A stretch of DNA of 64,000 nucleotides, taken from the NCBI RefSeq assembly GCF_019357415.1, contig NZ_CP048410.1:3560501-3624500 (forward strand), in the 5' to 3' direction. Below, one piece after another: positions 16,912 to 25,428 of this stretch. Every line of letters starts with the position of its first letter. Positions within the stretch are counted from its first letter, which is position 1. The position numbers and the translations under genes were made by a program. The notes beneath the pieces are model-generated. The model was not told the DNA's origin and did not search any database. It worked only from the letters and a program-made list of their open reading frames with translations. The stretch is from Gramella sp. MT6. GTDB lineage: Bacteria > Bacteroidota > Bacteroidia > Flavobacteriales > Flavobacteriaceae.

Positions 16912-16942
16912 GCTTGTTACTAAGCGTTCATTGAGAAAAATT

Positions 16943-17329
16943 TTACATATATTTTGAAAGAAATCGAAAAAATTCCTCCTTCAATTCTGCATAAATCTTT
17001 CTTTGCATTTCCATGCGTTGTCTGAATTCAAAATGACCTTTGGTTAGTTCCCTGTCCATAACCTCTTCATCTTTTTTAGAATGGTTCGCAAGGTCTGTCT
17101 CATGCACGTTTATTTCATGCTCAAGGGTATCTATAACCTCTCCATGTCGAATAAATTGGTTTTGAAAATGTTCCAATTGGGCCAGAACGTTCTCATCTGT
17201 CCATCTATTGGACAGTTCCTCTAACCTGTTTTTAAAAGATTTTAGTTCGTCCTGCCAGAAGGCGAGTTCTCCCTGCCAGTGACGATGTTCAAAATGCAGG
17301 TCATCGCTATAAATTACTTCACTTTTCAT
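16943..17329 (-). CDS. Hypothetical helical protein in an operon with ftsH
   Basis: The 128-residue protein is predicted all-helical: HWQGELAFWQDELKSFKNRLEEL, then QLEHFQNQFIRHGEVIDTLEHEINVHE, then a charged C-terminal helix ending EEFFRFLSKYM. The gene starts 4 bp after the ftsH stop, so they are cotranscribed. Its overall form resembles the protein at 5281. It has no signal peptide or membrane segment. It might be an adaptor or cofactor of the protease, but that is only from operon position. Confidence 0.65.
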   Translation of the reverse strand: MKSEVIYSDDLHFEHRHWQGELAFWQDELKSFKNRLEELSNRWTDENVLAQLEHFQNQFIRHGEVIDTLEHEINVHETDLANHSKKDEEVMDRELTKGHFEFRQRMEMQRKIYAELKEEFFRFLSKYM

Positions 17330-17333
17330 GATT

Positions 17334-19292
17334 TTAAATTTTACTGTTTATTGTTTCCGTTCCTCTGTTTCGTTTCCCTAGAATTTTTTCCAGATCGTCC
17401 TGTTCCGCAACCTCTTTTTTTAGTAAAAGTTGAGCCAGCTTCATTAATTCAGTTTTGTGTTCCTGTAATATTCCTATTGTTGTTTCATAGGCAGTATGTA
17501 TCAGATCCTGTACTTCGTTATCTATTGTCTCTGCCATCTTTTCGCTATATGGTTTAAACAATGAACTTTCATACTGGCCTGTAGAATCATAGAAACTTAT
17601 TGGCCCAATTTCCTTATCCAGACCGTAGTATGCCACCATTATATAAGCCTGTTTGGTTACCTTTTCAAGATCATCCAGAGCTCCTGAGGAGGCCTCGTTA
17701 AAGATGATCTCTTCTGCTGCCCGGCCACCAAGTGAGGCGCAAATTTGATCTATAAACTGGGACTTGGTGATGATCTGATGCTCTTCCGGCAAATACCAAG
17801 CTGCGCCCAGAGATTTTCCTCTCGGGATAATTGAAACCTTAACCAGGGCATCTACATTTTTTAAGTACCAGCTTACAACCGCATGCCCGGCTTCATGATG
17901 AGCAATGATCTCCTTTTCTTTGGGAGAAATGATCTTACTTTTTCTTTCTAAACCTCCTATTACCCTGTCCCTGGCTTCCATGAAATCTAGCTGGGCAACT
18001 TCTTTCTTCTGTTTCCGCGCAGCGATCAAAGCAGCTTCGTTACATATATTGGCAATATCTGCTCCTGAAAACCCCGGGCTCAACGAAGCCAGTATTTCTA
18101 TGTCTACGTCTTTAGCTTTCTTTATAGGCCTTAAATGCACCAGGAAAATTTCTTTACGCTCTTCTTTATTCGGTAGTTCAAGAAAAATATGCCGGTCAAA
18201 CCTTCCCGGTCTTAACAAGGCTTTATCCAGAACATCTGCGCGATTTGTTGCTGCTAGTACTATTACTCCGGTATTTACTCCGAAGCCATCTAATTCAGTA
18301 AGTAACTGGTTCAAGGTGGTTTCTCTTTCATCATTGGTCCTGAAGGCGTTAGCTTTATCCCGGGTACGGCCTACAGCATCTATTTCATCAATAAAAATGA
18401 TACTAGGAGCACTTTCTTTTGCATTTTTAAATAAGTCTCTTACTCTGGAGGCTCCTACTCCCACAAACATTTCTACAAATTCAGATCCAGACAAAGAGAA
18501 AAATGGCACCTGTGCTTCACCAGCTACCGCGCGGGCCATTAAGGTTTTTCCGGTACCTGGAGGCCCCACCAGTAAAACCCCTTTCGGAATTTTCGCTCCC
18601 AACCTGGTATAGGTTTCAGGATTTTTGAGAAAATCCACGATCTCTTTAATTTCAATTTTAGCCTCTTTTAAACCGGCTACATCATTAAAGGTTGTCGTAC
18701 TTTTTATAGTCCGGTCCATTAACTTTGCGGTGGACTTGCCGAATTTAAAAATTGAACTCCCCGTACCGCCGGGACGGCTTCTGCTTAGAATAATCCACCA
18801 GAAGAAAATAAGCAAACCTATAGGTAGTATCCATGAAAGAACCGCTAGCCAGTTTAGAGTAGTGGTGTAAGTGACCTCAATAAATTCATCTTTGGTAAAA
18901 TCCTGCCGAGCTCTTTCCAGCTTACTTTCAAAACTTTCTACAGATCCTATTTGCATGATATAATGCGGACCAGAACTGCCGTCAAAAACTCCTTCAGTTA
19001 AACTTTTATATCTGTTTTCAGAAAGTTTCTCCTTCTTTATATAGATCTCGGCGATCTCTTTGTTCACCACCACAATTTTAGCCACATCGTGCTGACTTAG
19101 CATTTTTTGTTCGAAATCTAGCCAGCTTATTTGTTCTGGTTCATTCCCGAACCTGGAGAAGATGGAAATAATTAGCATTAAAATAATTATAAAGACATAA
19201 AACCATGAAAAACCTATGCCAGGCGGCTGTTTTACAGGTTTTTTAGTTTCCCGTTGGCTCTTATTATCTTTATTTGTTTTAGGCTTTTTCAT
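17334..19292 (-). CDS. ftsH: ATP-dependent zinc metalloprotease FtsH
   Basis: The 652-residue protein has a first membrane helix near residues 30-46, a periplasmic loop, and a second helix near residues 148-169. The AAA module follows, with Walker A GPPGTGKT (243-250) and Walker B IIFIDEID (298-305). The zinc protease motif is HEAGH (466-470). The length and motif order are typical of active FtsH, a hexameric inner-membrane protease for misfolded membrane proteins and some regulators. Its place in this stress cluster, with its own small helical partner gene, suggests a paralogue under separate control rather than the housekeeping copy. That is an inference. Confidence 0.95.
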   Translation of the reverse strand: MKKPKTNKDNKSQRETKKPVKQPPGIGFSWFYVFIIILMLIISIFSRFGNEPEQISWLDFEQKMLSQHDVAKIVVVNKEIAEIYIKKEKLSENRYKSLTEGVFDGSSGPHYIMQIGSVESFESKLERARQDFTKDEFIEVTYTTTLNWLAVLSWILPIGLLIFFWWIILSRSRPGGTGSSIFKFGKSTAKLMDRTIKSTTTFNDVAGLKEAKIEIKEIVDFLKNPETYTRLGAKIPKGVLLVGPPGTGKTLMARAVAGEAQVPFFSLSGSEFVEMFVGVGASRVRDLFKNAKESAPSIIFIDEIDAVGRTRDKANAFRTNDERETTLNQLLTELDGFGVNTGVIVLAATNRADVLDKALLRPGRFDRHIFLELPNKEERKEIFLVHLRPIKKAKDVDIEILASLSPGFSGADIANICNEAALIAARKQKKEVAQLDFMEARDRVIGGLERKSKIISPKEKEIIAHHEAGHAVVSWYLKNVDALVKVSIIPRGKSLGAAWYLPEEHQIITKSQFIDQICASLGGRAAEEIIFNEASSGALDDLEKVTKQAYIMVAYYGLDKEIGPISFYDSTGQYESSLFKPYSEKMAETIDNEVQDLIHTAYETTIGILQEHKTELMKLAQLLLKKEVAEQDDLEKILGKRNRGTETINSKI

Positions 19293-19416
19293 CGATTTAA
19301 GAATAAATAAGAAGAAGTATATAAAACCAGTTTTTCTATCTATCCGGATTCAGATTAACTTCCTGTAGCCATTTCTTTTAACACAGAAAGTTATTTAAAA
19401 TGGAAGGTTCCAAAAA

Positions 19417-19428
19417 TGACATTTATCA
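19417..19428. promoter_or_regulatory. Candidate Crp/Fnr-type operator (FMN protein / ftsH)
   Basis: TGACATTTATCA, flanked as ATGACATTTATCATTT, lies in the divergent intergenic region. It is 57-68 bp upstream of the FMN protein start and about 125 bp upstream of ftsH. Confidence 0.55.
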
Positions 19429-19484
19429 TTTTGATATTGAATAAGTTAACATAATTTGTTAGTGCTATTCAAATCATAAGAGTC

Positions 19485-19934
19485 ATGTTAGGAGAATTAA
19501 AAAATAGCCAGATAGAATATCTTCTATATTGCCAGGTAGTAGGACGTATTGGCTGCTTTTCTGGAAATGAAGTATATGTAGTACCAATAACTTATGCATA
19601 TGATGGTGTTTACATATATGGGCATACCCGGGAAGGCAAGAAGATCGACATGATGCGTAAAAATCCAAATGTTTGCTTTGAAATAGATGTGGTGGATAAT
19701 ATGAGTAACTGGCGGAGCGTGATATCCTGGGGTAAGTTCGAGGAGTTAAAAAGTCCGCAAGATCGGGAACAGGCTATGCAAAAATTGCTTGATCGAATAC
19801 ATCCTATAATGACCGGTGAAACCACTGTTCATCATTCAATGACAGATTCCCATGGCAAATATATTGAAGCTATGCAGGGTGTGGTATATAGAATAGAACT
19901 AACAAAAAAAACCGGTCGGTACGAAAAGAGATGA
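19485..19934 (+). CDS. Pyridoxamine 5'-phosphate oxidase-like FMN-binding protein
   Basis: The 149-residue protein is a split beta-barrel of the PNPOx-like family: GRIGCFSGNEVYVVPITYAYDG, GKKIDMMRKNPNVCFEIDVVD, WRSVISWGKFEEL. These small flavin proteins (the Nim/Rv-type group) bind FMN or F420 and are often stress-induced; the substrate is not predictable. It is divergent from ftsH and convergent with the PRPP synthetase gene, ending 8 bp from it. A dyad is centred about 62 bp upstream. Confidence 0.85.
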   Translation: MLGELKNSQIEYLLYCQVVGRIGCFSGNEVYVVPITYAYDGVYIYGHTREGKKIDMMRKNPNVCFEIDVVDNMSNWRSVISWGKFEELKSPQDREQAMQKLLDRIHPIMTGETTVHHSMTDSHGKYIEAMQGVVYRIELTKKTGRYEKR

Positions 19935-19942
19935 ATCAATTC

Positions 19943-20842
19943 CTAATTCAACTTTTGTAATAGCTGCTGAATTCCTTTCCCTAATTCATCGCTTATATTT
20001 ATCTCATTAGTAGGATGTGGAATAGTGTTGCAAGTAACAATACTACCCACGCCACTATCTATTAATTTTTGATAGGCATTCCCAGCAAAAATAGCATGAA
20101 TCCCTATTACGATGGCAGCTTTCATTTTTGTGTCTTTTAAATTTTCTACCACTTCGATCATGGTTCTAGCCGTAGAAATAATATCGTCTACCAGTACCGG
20201 GGTTTTATCATTATACATTTCTAAATCTGGCAATTCGATCTTTACTTTCCTGTCTCCATATCTCGTTTTATTCAAGATGATGAAAGGAGCATTTGCATTT
20301 TTCGCCACCAACGATACCCAGTTTTTACTTTCTTCATCCGGACCAATAAGAACAGGATCGCTTACATTAAGTTCTATCCACTTAGAAATTTCCTGTGCCG
20401 CATGTAATACCATATTAGGTATGGAGTATACTGAAGAAAGAGACCTCACTCGATGTAAATGTGGATCTATAGTAACTATACCATCAAAAAATTCTGAAAC
20501 CAACTCACCAAAATACTTCGAAGTAACGCCTTCGCCGGGATGGAATATTTTATCCTGACGCATATAGGAGAGATAAGGAGCCACAAGACATACAGTTTTC
20601 ACACCTAATGATTTCGCCGTCTTAGAGAAAAAATAAAGCGAAATAAATTTATCGTTGGGTTGGTGCAATGTGCAAATTAATACAACATTCTTATCCTTGA
20701 TATCAGAAAGTATCCTAACATAGGATTCTCCATCGGGAAATTTTCGAAATAACACCTGTCCTACTGAGGCGTTCAATTTTATCGCAAGTTTTTCCGTTAT
20801 GTCTTCATTCCCCAAAAAGCTAAATAAAATATTCGAACTCAT
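19943..20842 (-). CDS. Ribose-phosphate pyrophosphokinase (PRPP synthetase), archaeal-like type
   Basis: The 299-residue protein has the family motifs: FPDGESYVRI, YMRQDKIFHPGEGVTSKYFGELV (ATP site), VTIDPHLHR, KTRYGDRKVKI (flexible loop), and the PRPP loop LVDDIISTARTM. The KTR-GDR loop and short length resemble archaeal-type enzymes more than the standard bacterial one. It makes PRPP from ribose 5-phosphate and ATP. It lies 4 bp downstream of the AMP/thymidine phosphorylase gene on the same strand, so the two are an operon. It is probably a paralogue of a housekeeping prs elsewhere. Confidence 0.85.
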   Translation of the reverse strand: MSSNILFSFLGNEDITEKLAIKLNASVGQVLFRKFPDGESYVRILSDIKDKNVVLICTLHQPNDKFISLYFFSKTAKSLGVKTVCLVAPYLSYMRQDKIFHPGEGVTSKYFGELVSEFFDGIVTIDPHLHRVRSLSSVYSIPNMVLHAAQEISKWIELNVSDPVLIGPDEESKNWVSLVAKNANAPFIILNKTRYGDRKVKIELPDLEMYNDKTPVLVDDIISTARTMIEVVENLKDTKMKAAIVIGIHAIFAGNAYQKLIDSGVGSIVTCNTIPHPTNEINISDELGKGIQQLLQKLN

Positions 20843-20846
20843 GGCT

Positions 20847-22349
20847 TTAAAGTATCGTCAATATATCAGTGTGCTTTTTCAAATAACCCAGGGCATATTT
20901 TAATTCTCCTTCGGCACCCGAATAAATAGTAAATAATAGCTGGCCTTTTGTAATGGTATTACCAACATGTACATTCAATAAAATTCCTGCTCCGTTGAAT
21001 TCTGGCGCTCCAGATAATTTGGCCAGTTTCGCTATTTTACGGTTGTCTATCCTAATTAAAGTGCCTTCAGCTTCGGAATATACCTCATGTGAAAATTTGG
21101 CTAATACAGGCTCTGTAAACCTGCCCTGAGACAAACAAATAGCTTTGAACTTTTGATAGGCCTTACCGGAATCTAATATTTCCAGGGCTATACTACTGCC
21201 TTCCCCTAATTTTACTTTTCCAGATAATTCTATTAACTGCCCCGCAATTAGTATTGCGCGTTCTTTAAGATCCTTTGCTGCTTCAGGCTCCCCTCTTAAA
21301 ATCTTCAGAATATCTACCGCTTCTAGAACAGGGCCTATTCCATTACCTACTGGTTGACAGCCATCTGTAATAATAACCTTCATTTGCAGCCCTATTTCCT
21401 GGCCTACTGTTTCTATATGCGAAGAAAGTAATCTCGCAGTCTCCATATTCCGAACTTTCGCTGTTTCTCCAACTGGCATGTCTATGACCACGTGAGTTGA
21501 ACCGGCCGCTGCTTTTTTAGATAATACTGAAGCTATAAGTTGCCCTTCACTATCTATATCCAGTGCCTTTTCCACCCTTATTAAAATATCATCTGCAGGG
21601 CTTAAACGAGCAGCATCACCCCAAACAAAGCAACCGCCATCTTTTTCTACAACATTTTTAATTTGTTCCGGAGAAAGGGAGACATTCGTGATCACTTCCA
21701 TGGTATCTACTGTTCCCGCAGATGAAGTGATGGCTCTGGACGAAGTTTTTGGCATGGTAAGCCCAAAAGCTGAAACAATGGAAACAACTATTGGAGTGGT
21801 TCTGTTTCCGGGCAAACCACCTATACAATGTTTATCCATGACCATTTCTGAATTCCATTTTAACTGCACACCAGAACAGGTCATGGCTTTGGTTAAATTC
21901 GAGATCTCATGAATACTCATTCTATTACCTGCACAAGCTATCACGAATGCTGCTACCTGTATATTTGAATATTCACCCTTAATAATATCTGTGATAATAC
22001 TTTGATATGCTTCATAGTCCAGTTCCTGGTTATAAATCTTAGCTCTCAGGTGCATTAGGGATTCTATAGGTTCTAAATGGGTAACTTTAAGTAGATCTCC
22101 ATCCTCTAGATTCAGTTTATCTGCCGCCTTATTGGATAATCCAATCTCATCTAAGCCTAAAATATCTGAGGTAACCACGTTTAAATCGGCGACAATAGAG
22201 GTGTTCGCAGTAGACACCCTAACCCTGGTAAGCGCTTCAAATCCCTCTGAAATACACACATCACTATCCTGCCTTAAATAAACAACGTTATCCTTCTGGG
22301 TAGAGATTCCCAGTTGTTTATATTTTAATTTATTGGGTTTATTTTTCAT
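20847..22349 (-). CDS. AMP phosphorylase-like / thymidine phosphorylase family protein (long archaeal-type form)
   Basis: The 500-residue protein has an extra N-terminal domain of about 85 residues absent from classical DeoA. The phosphorylase core follows, with DKHCIGGLPGNRTTPIVV and SSRAITSSAGTVDTMEV, then the C-terminal beta domain. This long form is the group that includes archaeal AMP phosphorylases, which split nucleoside 5'-monophosphates with phosphate into base and ribose 1,5-bisphosphate. Nucleoside (thymidine) phosphorolysis is the alternative. It is the first gene of an operon with PRPP synthetase, pointing to nucleotide salvage. Confidence 0.87.
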   Translation of the reverse strand: MKNKPNKLKYKQLGISTQKDNVVYLRQDSDVCISEGFEALTRVRVSTANTSIVADLNVVTSDILGLDEIGLSNKAADKLNLEDGDLLKVTHLEPIESLMHLRAKIYNQELDYEAYQSIITDIIKGEYSNIQVAAFVIACAGNRMSIHEISNLTKAMTCSGVQLKWNSEMVMDKHCIGGLPGNRTTPIVVSIVSAFGLTMPKTSSRAITSSAGTVDTMEVITNVSLSPEQIKNVVEKDGGCFVWGDAARLSPADDILIRVEKALDIDSEGQLIASVLSKKAAAGSTHVVIDMPVGETAKVRNMETARLLSSHIETVGQEIGLQMKVIITDGCQPVGNGIGPVLEAVDILKILRGEPEAAKDLKERAILIAGQLIELSGKVKLGEGSSIALEILDSGKAYQKFKAICLSQGRFTEPVLAKFSHEVYSEAEGTLIRIDNRKIAKLAKLSGAPEFNGAGILLNVHVGNTITKGQLLFTIYSGAEGELKYALGYLKKHTDILTIL

Positions 22350-22707
22350 TTCTGCTTAAGAATTAGCAATCTATATTCGGCAGAGATAAACCAGATCACA
22401 TTAGCAAAATCCTCCTTCCTGAAAATCATCTCTCGTACTAAATATTTTGCAGGAATTTTATAGAGAACTACTGGTGTTTATTTCATCTATCCAATCCCTG
22501 AACCTTTAATATCACCCATAAAATTATAGTGTAACTTTTGTTATTTCAATGACTTACATCAGCTATCCAGAAATTATATGTGTTTATTAAATACACCTTC
22601 ACAAGTCTTAAAGGTAATTGACAGAGGAATTCATTTTTATCGAAAAACACCTGGATTATGTTCTAAAAATGGGCACATTATATTCCTGAATTAGCTTAAG
22701 ATATTGA
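22350..22707. other. Intergenic region containing a regulatory dyad
   Basis: This 358-bp gap between two minus-strand genes has no credible gene. It contains the dyad at 22550-22561. The remainder is AT-rich sequence without obvious repeats or a clear terminator for the regulator gene. Confidence 0.6.
22550..22561. promoter_or_regulatory. Candidate Crp/Fnr-type operator upstream of AMP phosphorylase operon
   Basis: TGACTTACATCA, flanked as ATGACTTACATCAGC, lies 201-212 bp upstream of the start at 22349. This is farther than for the other genes, which would imply a long leader. Confidence 0.5.
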
Positions 22708-23760
22708 TCAGGTCAACTTTTCCAGCCCATCAAAATCAAGGATCTTAATAAATGGCCCTTCAATATCAATAAGGCCTTCCTTTTTAAAAGAGGACAAGGC
22801 ACGTATCAAACTCTCGGTTGCTATACCAGCTACACTTGCAAGATCAGACCTTCTAATCTTCAGGTTAGAGCCAGGTTTTTTATCAAGAACCGAAGAGAAC
22901 TCCAGGATAGTTTGGGCCGTTTTGCTGAAGACCGAACTATAAGCCATGTGAAGCAGTTTATCATAAACATCAAGTACTTTTTCATTCAGCTCATTCATTA
23001 ATTGAAGGCAAACATGCTCACTTTTTTCTAATAACCTTTTCATTTCCCTTTTAGAGAGTGCAGCTAATTCTACAGATTCGAGGGTGAGGGCAGATTCACG
23101 GTAGGCGATATTCTCAACGAAAGAGGTTAATCCCAGAAAATCTCCACTTCTATACAGGGAGGTTGTAAGTTCTTTACCATCGCTATTACTTTTATAACAT
23201 TTGATAACTCCATTTATAATCAGGTAAATCTTATTGGTGTGCTCACCTTCACGATAGATTATTTCGTCGTTTTCAAAAACTAGATGTTCTCCATGATCAA
23301 TAAAGAAAGTTTTAAGCTCTTCTATACTTTTTAAACTCTGAGGTTCTGTTTTTAAAACTTTACTTTTTTTTGAAAATATCCTGGAAAGACTTGCGGATTT
23401 CGTCAGGCGACTCCTTATAGCTTTTAAGAGATCGTCTTCCTCAAAGGGTTTCACCAGGTAATCATCTGCGCCCATTTCCATTCCCAATCTAATTTCATGA
23501 TATTCAGACTTTGCAGATAGAAAAATGAAAGGAATTCCCGAAGTAACAGGATCAAGTGAAACAGCTTCTAAAACCTCATATCCGCTGGCTTCAGGCATTA
23601 GAATATCGCAAATAATAAGGTCTGGCTTGATCTCTTTTGCCGCGGTAATTCCATTTTTACCATGACTTGCCTGGAAAACCCTGAAATTTTCTAATTCTAA
23701 CATTTCGGCTGTATTTTCTCTTAGAGCCTTATCATCTTCGATAATTAGGATTTTTTTCAT
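22708..23760 (-). CDS. Receiver - cNMP-binding - Crp/Fnr helix-turn-helix regulator
   Basis: The 350-residue protein has an N-terminal receiver domain with D52 (IICDILMPE) and K104 (LVKPF). A cyclic-nucleotide-binding-like beta-roll follows (about residues 145-265: IIYREGEHTNKIYLIINGVIKC). The C-terminal Crp-type helix-turn-helix (about residues 295-350) has a recognition helix with E316 and R320 in ATESLIRALSSF, matching the E-x3-R that reads TGA half-sites in Crp/Fnr. It is the likely regulator of the TGAYNNNNATCA sites in this region. No cognate kinase gene is adjacent, so phosphorylation would come from elsewhere. Confidence 0.92.
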   Translation of the reverse strand: MKKILIIEDDKALRENTAEMLELENFRVFQASHGKNGITAAKEIKPDLIICDILMPEASGYEVLEAVSLDPVTSGIPFIFLSAKSEYHEIRLGMEMGADDYLVKPFEEDDLLKAIRSRLTKSASLSRIFSKKSKVLKTEPQSLKSIEELKTFFIDHGEHLVFENDEIIYREGEHTNKIYLIINGVIKCYKSNSDGKELTTSLYRSGDFLGLTSFVENIAYRESALTLESVELAALSKREMKRLLEKSEHVCLQLMNELNEKVLDVYDKLLHMAYSSVFSKTAQTILEFSSVLDKKPGSNLKIRRSDLASVAGIATESLIRALSSFKKEGLIDIEGPFIKILDFDGLEKLT

Positions 23761-23968
23761 CCCTGCCTAATAACTTAATACCTTCTACATTCACTGTTAA
23801 TGTATTTATAGGACCTGGGGCGAGAAAATCTTTCTAATAAGAAATCAAATTTTATAGTGTATAATTAATCTATCAATAGAAGGATAGACCTCTTGATATC
23901 CAATAATTTTGCCTATTAAAATTAAATAAAATCTACAACTTTTGCCTTTATATTTAGAAATCATAAAG

Positions 23969-23980
23969 TGATGAATATCA
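23969..23980. promoter_or_regulatory. Candidate Crp/Fnr-type operator upstream of lipoprotein gene
   Basis: TGATGAATATCA lies 48-59 bp upstream of the ATG at 24028 and about 209 bp upstream of the receiver-Crp regulator gene, which reads the other way. It may serve either gene, including autoregulation. Confidence 0.5.
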
Positions 23981-24027
23981 TATAATCAAAAGTTTTAAAA
24001 ATTTACCTTGATTGTAAATTGATTGAG

Positions 24028-24900
24028 ATGCAAAAGGTATTTTTTATATGGGTCATTCTTATTTTTTCTTCTTGCGCTGAGAATCCAAAAGAAGCTCAGG
24101 AACCGCTCTTAATTAAAGATTCAATCCAAAGGATCGATACAATTTCTACCGGTGAAATTGACTTTGATTTTAGGGAATACAGGTATTTAAAGAACAGCAA
24201 GGACTCCCTGTTACAAAGGGAAGACGATCGCCAGGTTCTAGAAGACCTTGTAATCCCTAAATCCTACCTGAAAATTGAGAAGTTTTATATGTTAAGTTTT
24301 AAGTATCCGCTTTTAAACGAAAAAATAAATAGCCAATACACCAATTTCAATAGTTACCTACTAAATTCCTTTTTAAACGTTAAGGAAATAGAAGCCGAAT
24401 TAGAAAATTGCGATACTTCTGCTTTTGGTAAATATCCCGAGATAAGAAGAATTGATTATAAAATTTATAATGCAAATGAGAAATTCATGAGTGTGCTCTT
24501 TTACAAAGAAAATTTCTATTCTAAAACTCCCCTCCCCGTCTATAGATTTGAAACCTTAAATTACGACCTGAAAAATTCAGAATTCATGAATTATAATGAT
24601 CTCTTTCTTCCAAATTCCGAAGAGATTTTGCGCGAGATATTAAATGAAATTCTGGTACAAAAGATCAATTCCGGAGAAATATATTACGATTGCTGGGAAA
24701 TTTCTGAAGAAGATTTTGAGGATTATAAAAACAACTTTGTACTAATAGACTCCTCTATAGAGTACTACTTTGACGATTGTATTATTTGCCCTTCCTATAC
24801 CGGGATATTTTCCATAAAGATTCCCCTTGAAAAATTGAACTTTATTTTAAATGAGCTGGCGGTCAATAGAATTTCTTCTGACTTGGAATATCAAGAATAG
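24028..24900 (+). CDS. Lipoprotein with RsiV/DUF3298-like C-terminus
   Basis: From the ATG at 24028 the protein begins MQKVFFIWVILIFSSCAENP, a lipobox signal; the TTG at 24019 is possible but less likely. The mature part has an ordered region and a C-terminal segment YYFDDCIICPSYTGIFSIKIPLEKL. The FDxYxICPSY-like motif is typical of DUF3298/RsiV-type extracellular domains, which in some species bind lysozyme. It is predicted to sit on the outer or periplasmic membrane face. The function here is unknown. Confidence 0.72.
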   Translation: MQKVFFIWVILIFSSCAENPKEAQEPLLIKDSIQRIDTISTGEIDFDFREYRYLKNSKDSLLQREDDRQVLEDLVIPKSYLKIEKFYMLSFKYPLLNEKINSQYTNFNSYLLNSFLNVKEIEAELENCDTSAFGKYPEIRRIDYKIYNANEKFMSVLFYKENFYSKTPLPVYRFETLNYDLKNSEFMNYNDLFLPNSEEILREILNEILVQKINSGEIYYDCWEISEEDFEDYKNNFVLIDSSIEYYFDDCIICPSYTGIFSIKIPLEKLNFILNELAVNRISSDLEYQE

Positions 24901-24961
24901 ATTCTTCTCCTAAAAGAATCTTTACGCGGGTAAGAATTTGATTTTCGTTTTTCATCACACC

Positions 24962-24973
24962 TGATATTTATCA
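24962..24973. promoter_or_regulatory. Candidate Crp/Fnr-type operator upstream of TerB-like gene
   Basis: TGATATTTATCA, flanked as CTGATATTTATCATTT, lies 51-62 bp upstream of the start at 25024. Confidence 0.55.
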
Positions 24974-25023
24974 TTTATTCAATCATTAGGTCTTCTTAAA
25001 TTTTATGTCTAAATAGGTGTGTC

Positions 25024-25428
25024 ATGAAAAAAGAAAATTCATCACATTCACTTCTTTTTGAAAAACTTGGTGAACTTTTTTATGCCATCGCGGCAGTAGA
25101 TAAAAAAGTGCATGAACAGGAGTTTGATGCTCTCAGGCAGTTCGTTACTGGAAAATGGAAGAAATTAGAAAATTCACAAGATCCTTTTGAAACCAATGCA
25201 GTTTATCAAATGGAAATTGTATTCAGCTGGTTCGATTACAAAGACAAGGATGCCTGGGAATGTTTTGAGAGTTTCAGACATTTTAAAAAAACACATGAGC
25301 ATCTATTTACTCAGCAACGCAATGATCTGTTTTTAAAGACGGCCAGCGCCATCGCAAATGCATGTTTCTTTAAATACCAGCAGAGAAAATATCACCAGCA
25401 TGATGGAAAAATTAGGAAATTCAGGTAA
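25024..25428 (+). pseudogene. TerB-like protein gene with its 3' end replaced at a deletion junction
   Basis: The first roughly 111 residues are helical and acidic (LFYAIAAVDKKVHEQEFDALRQFV), like TerB/DUF families of small intracellular stress proteins. From about residue 112 (CFFKYQQRKYHQHDGK) the reading frame runs through DNA that encodes a GH10 xylanase in another frame. The natural C-terminus was therefore probably lost near 25355-25365 and the visible tail is accidental. The regulatory dyad upstream suggests the gene was once part of the Crp/Fnr-type regulon. The product is likely altered or non-functional. Confidence 0.6.

Noticed and set aside
17905..18612. Long plus-strand open frame antisense to ftsH
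   Set aside because: Purely the reverse reading of the conserved AAA domain.
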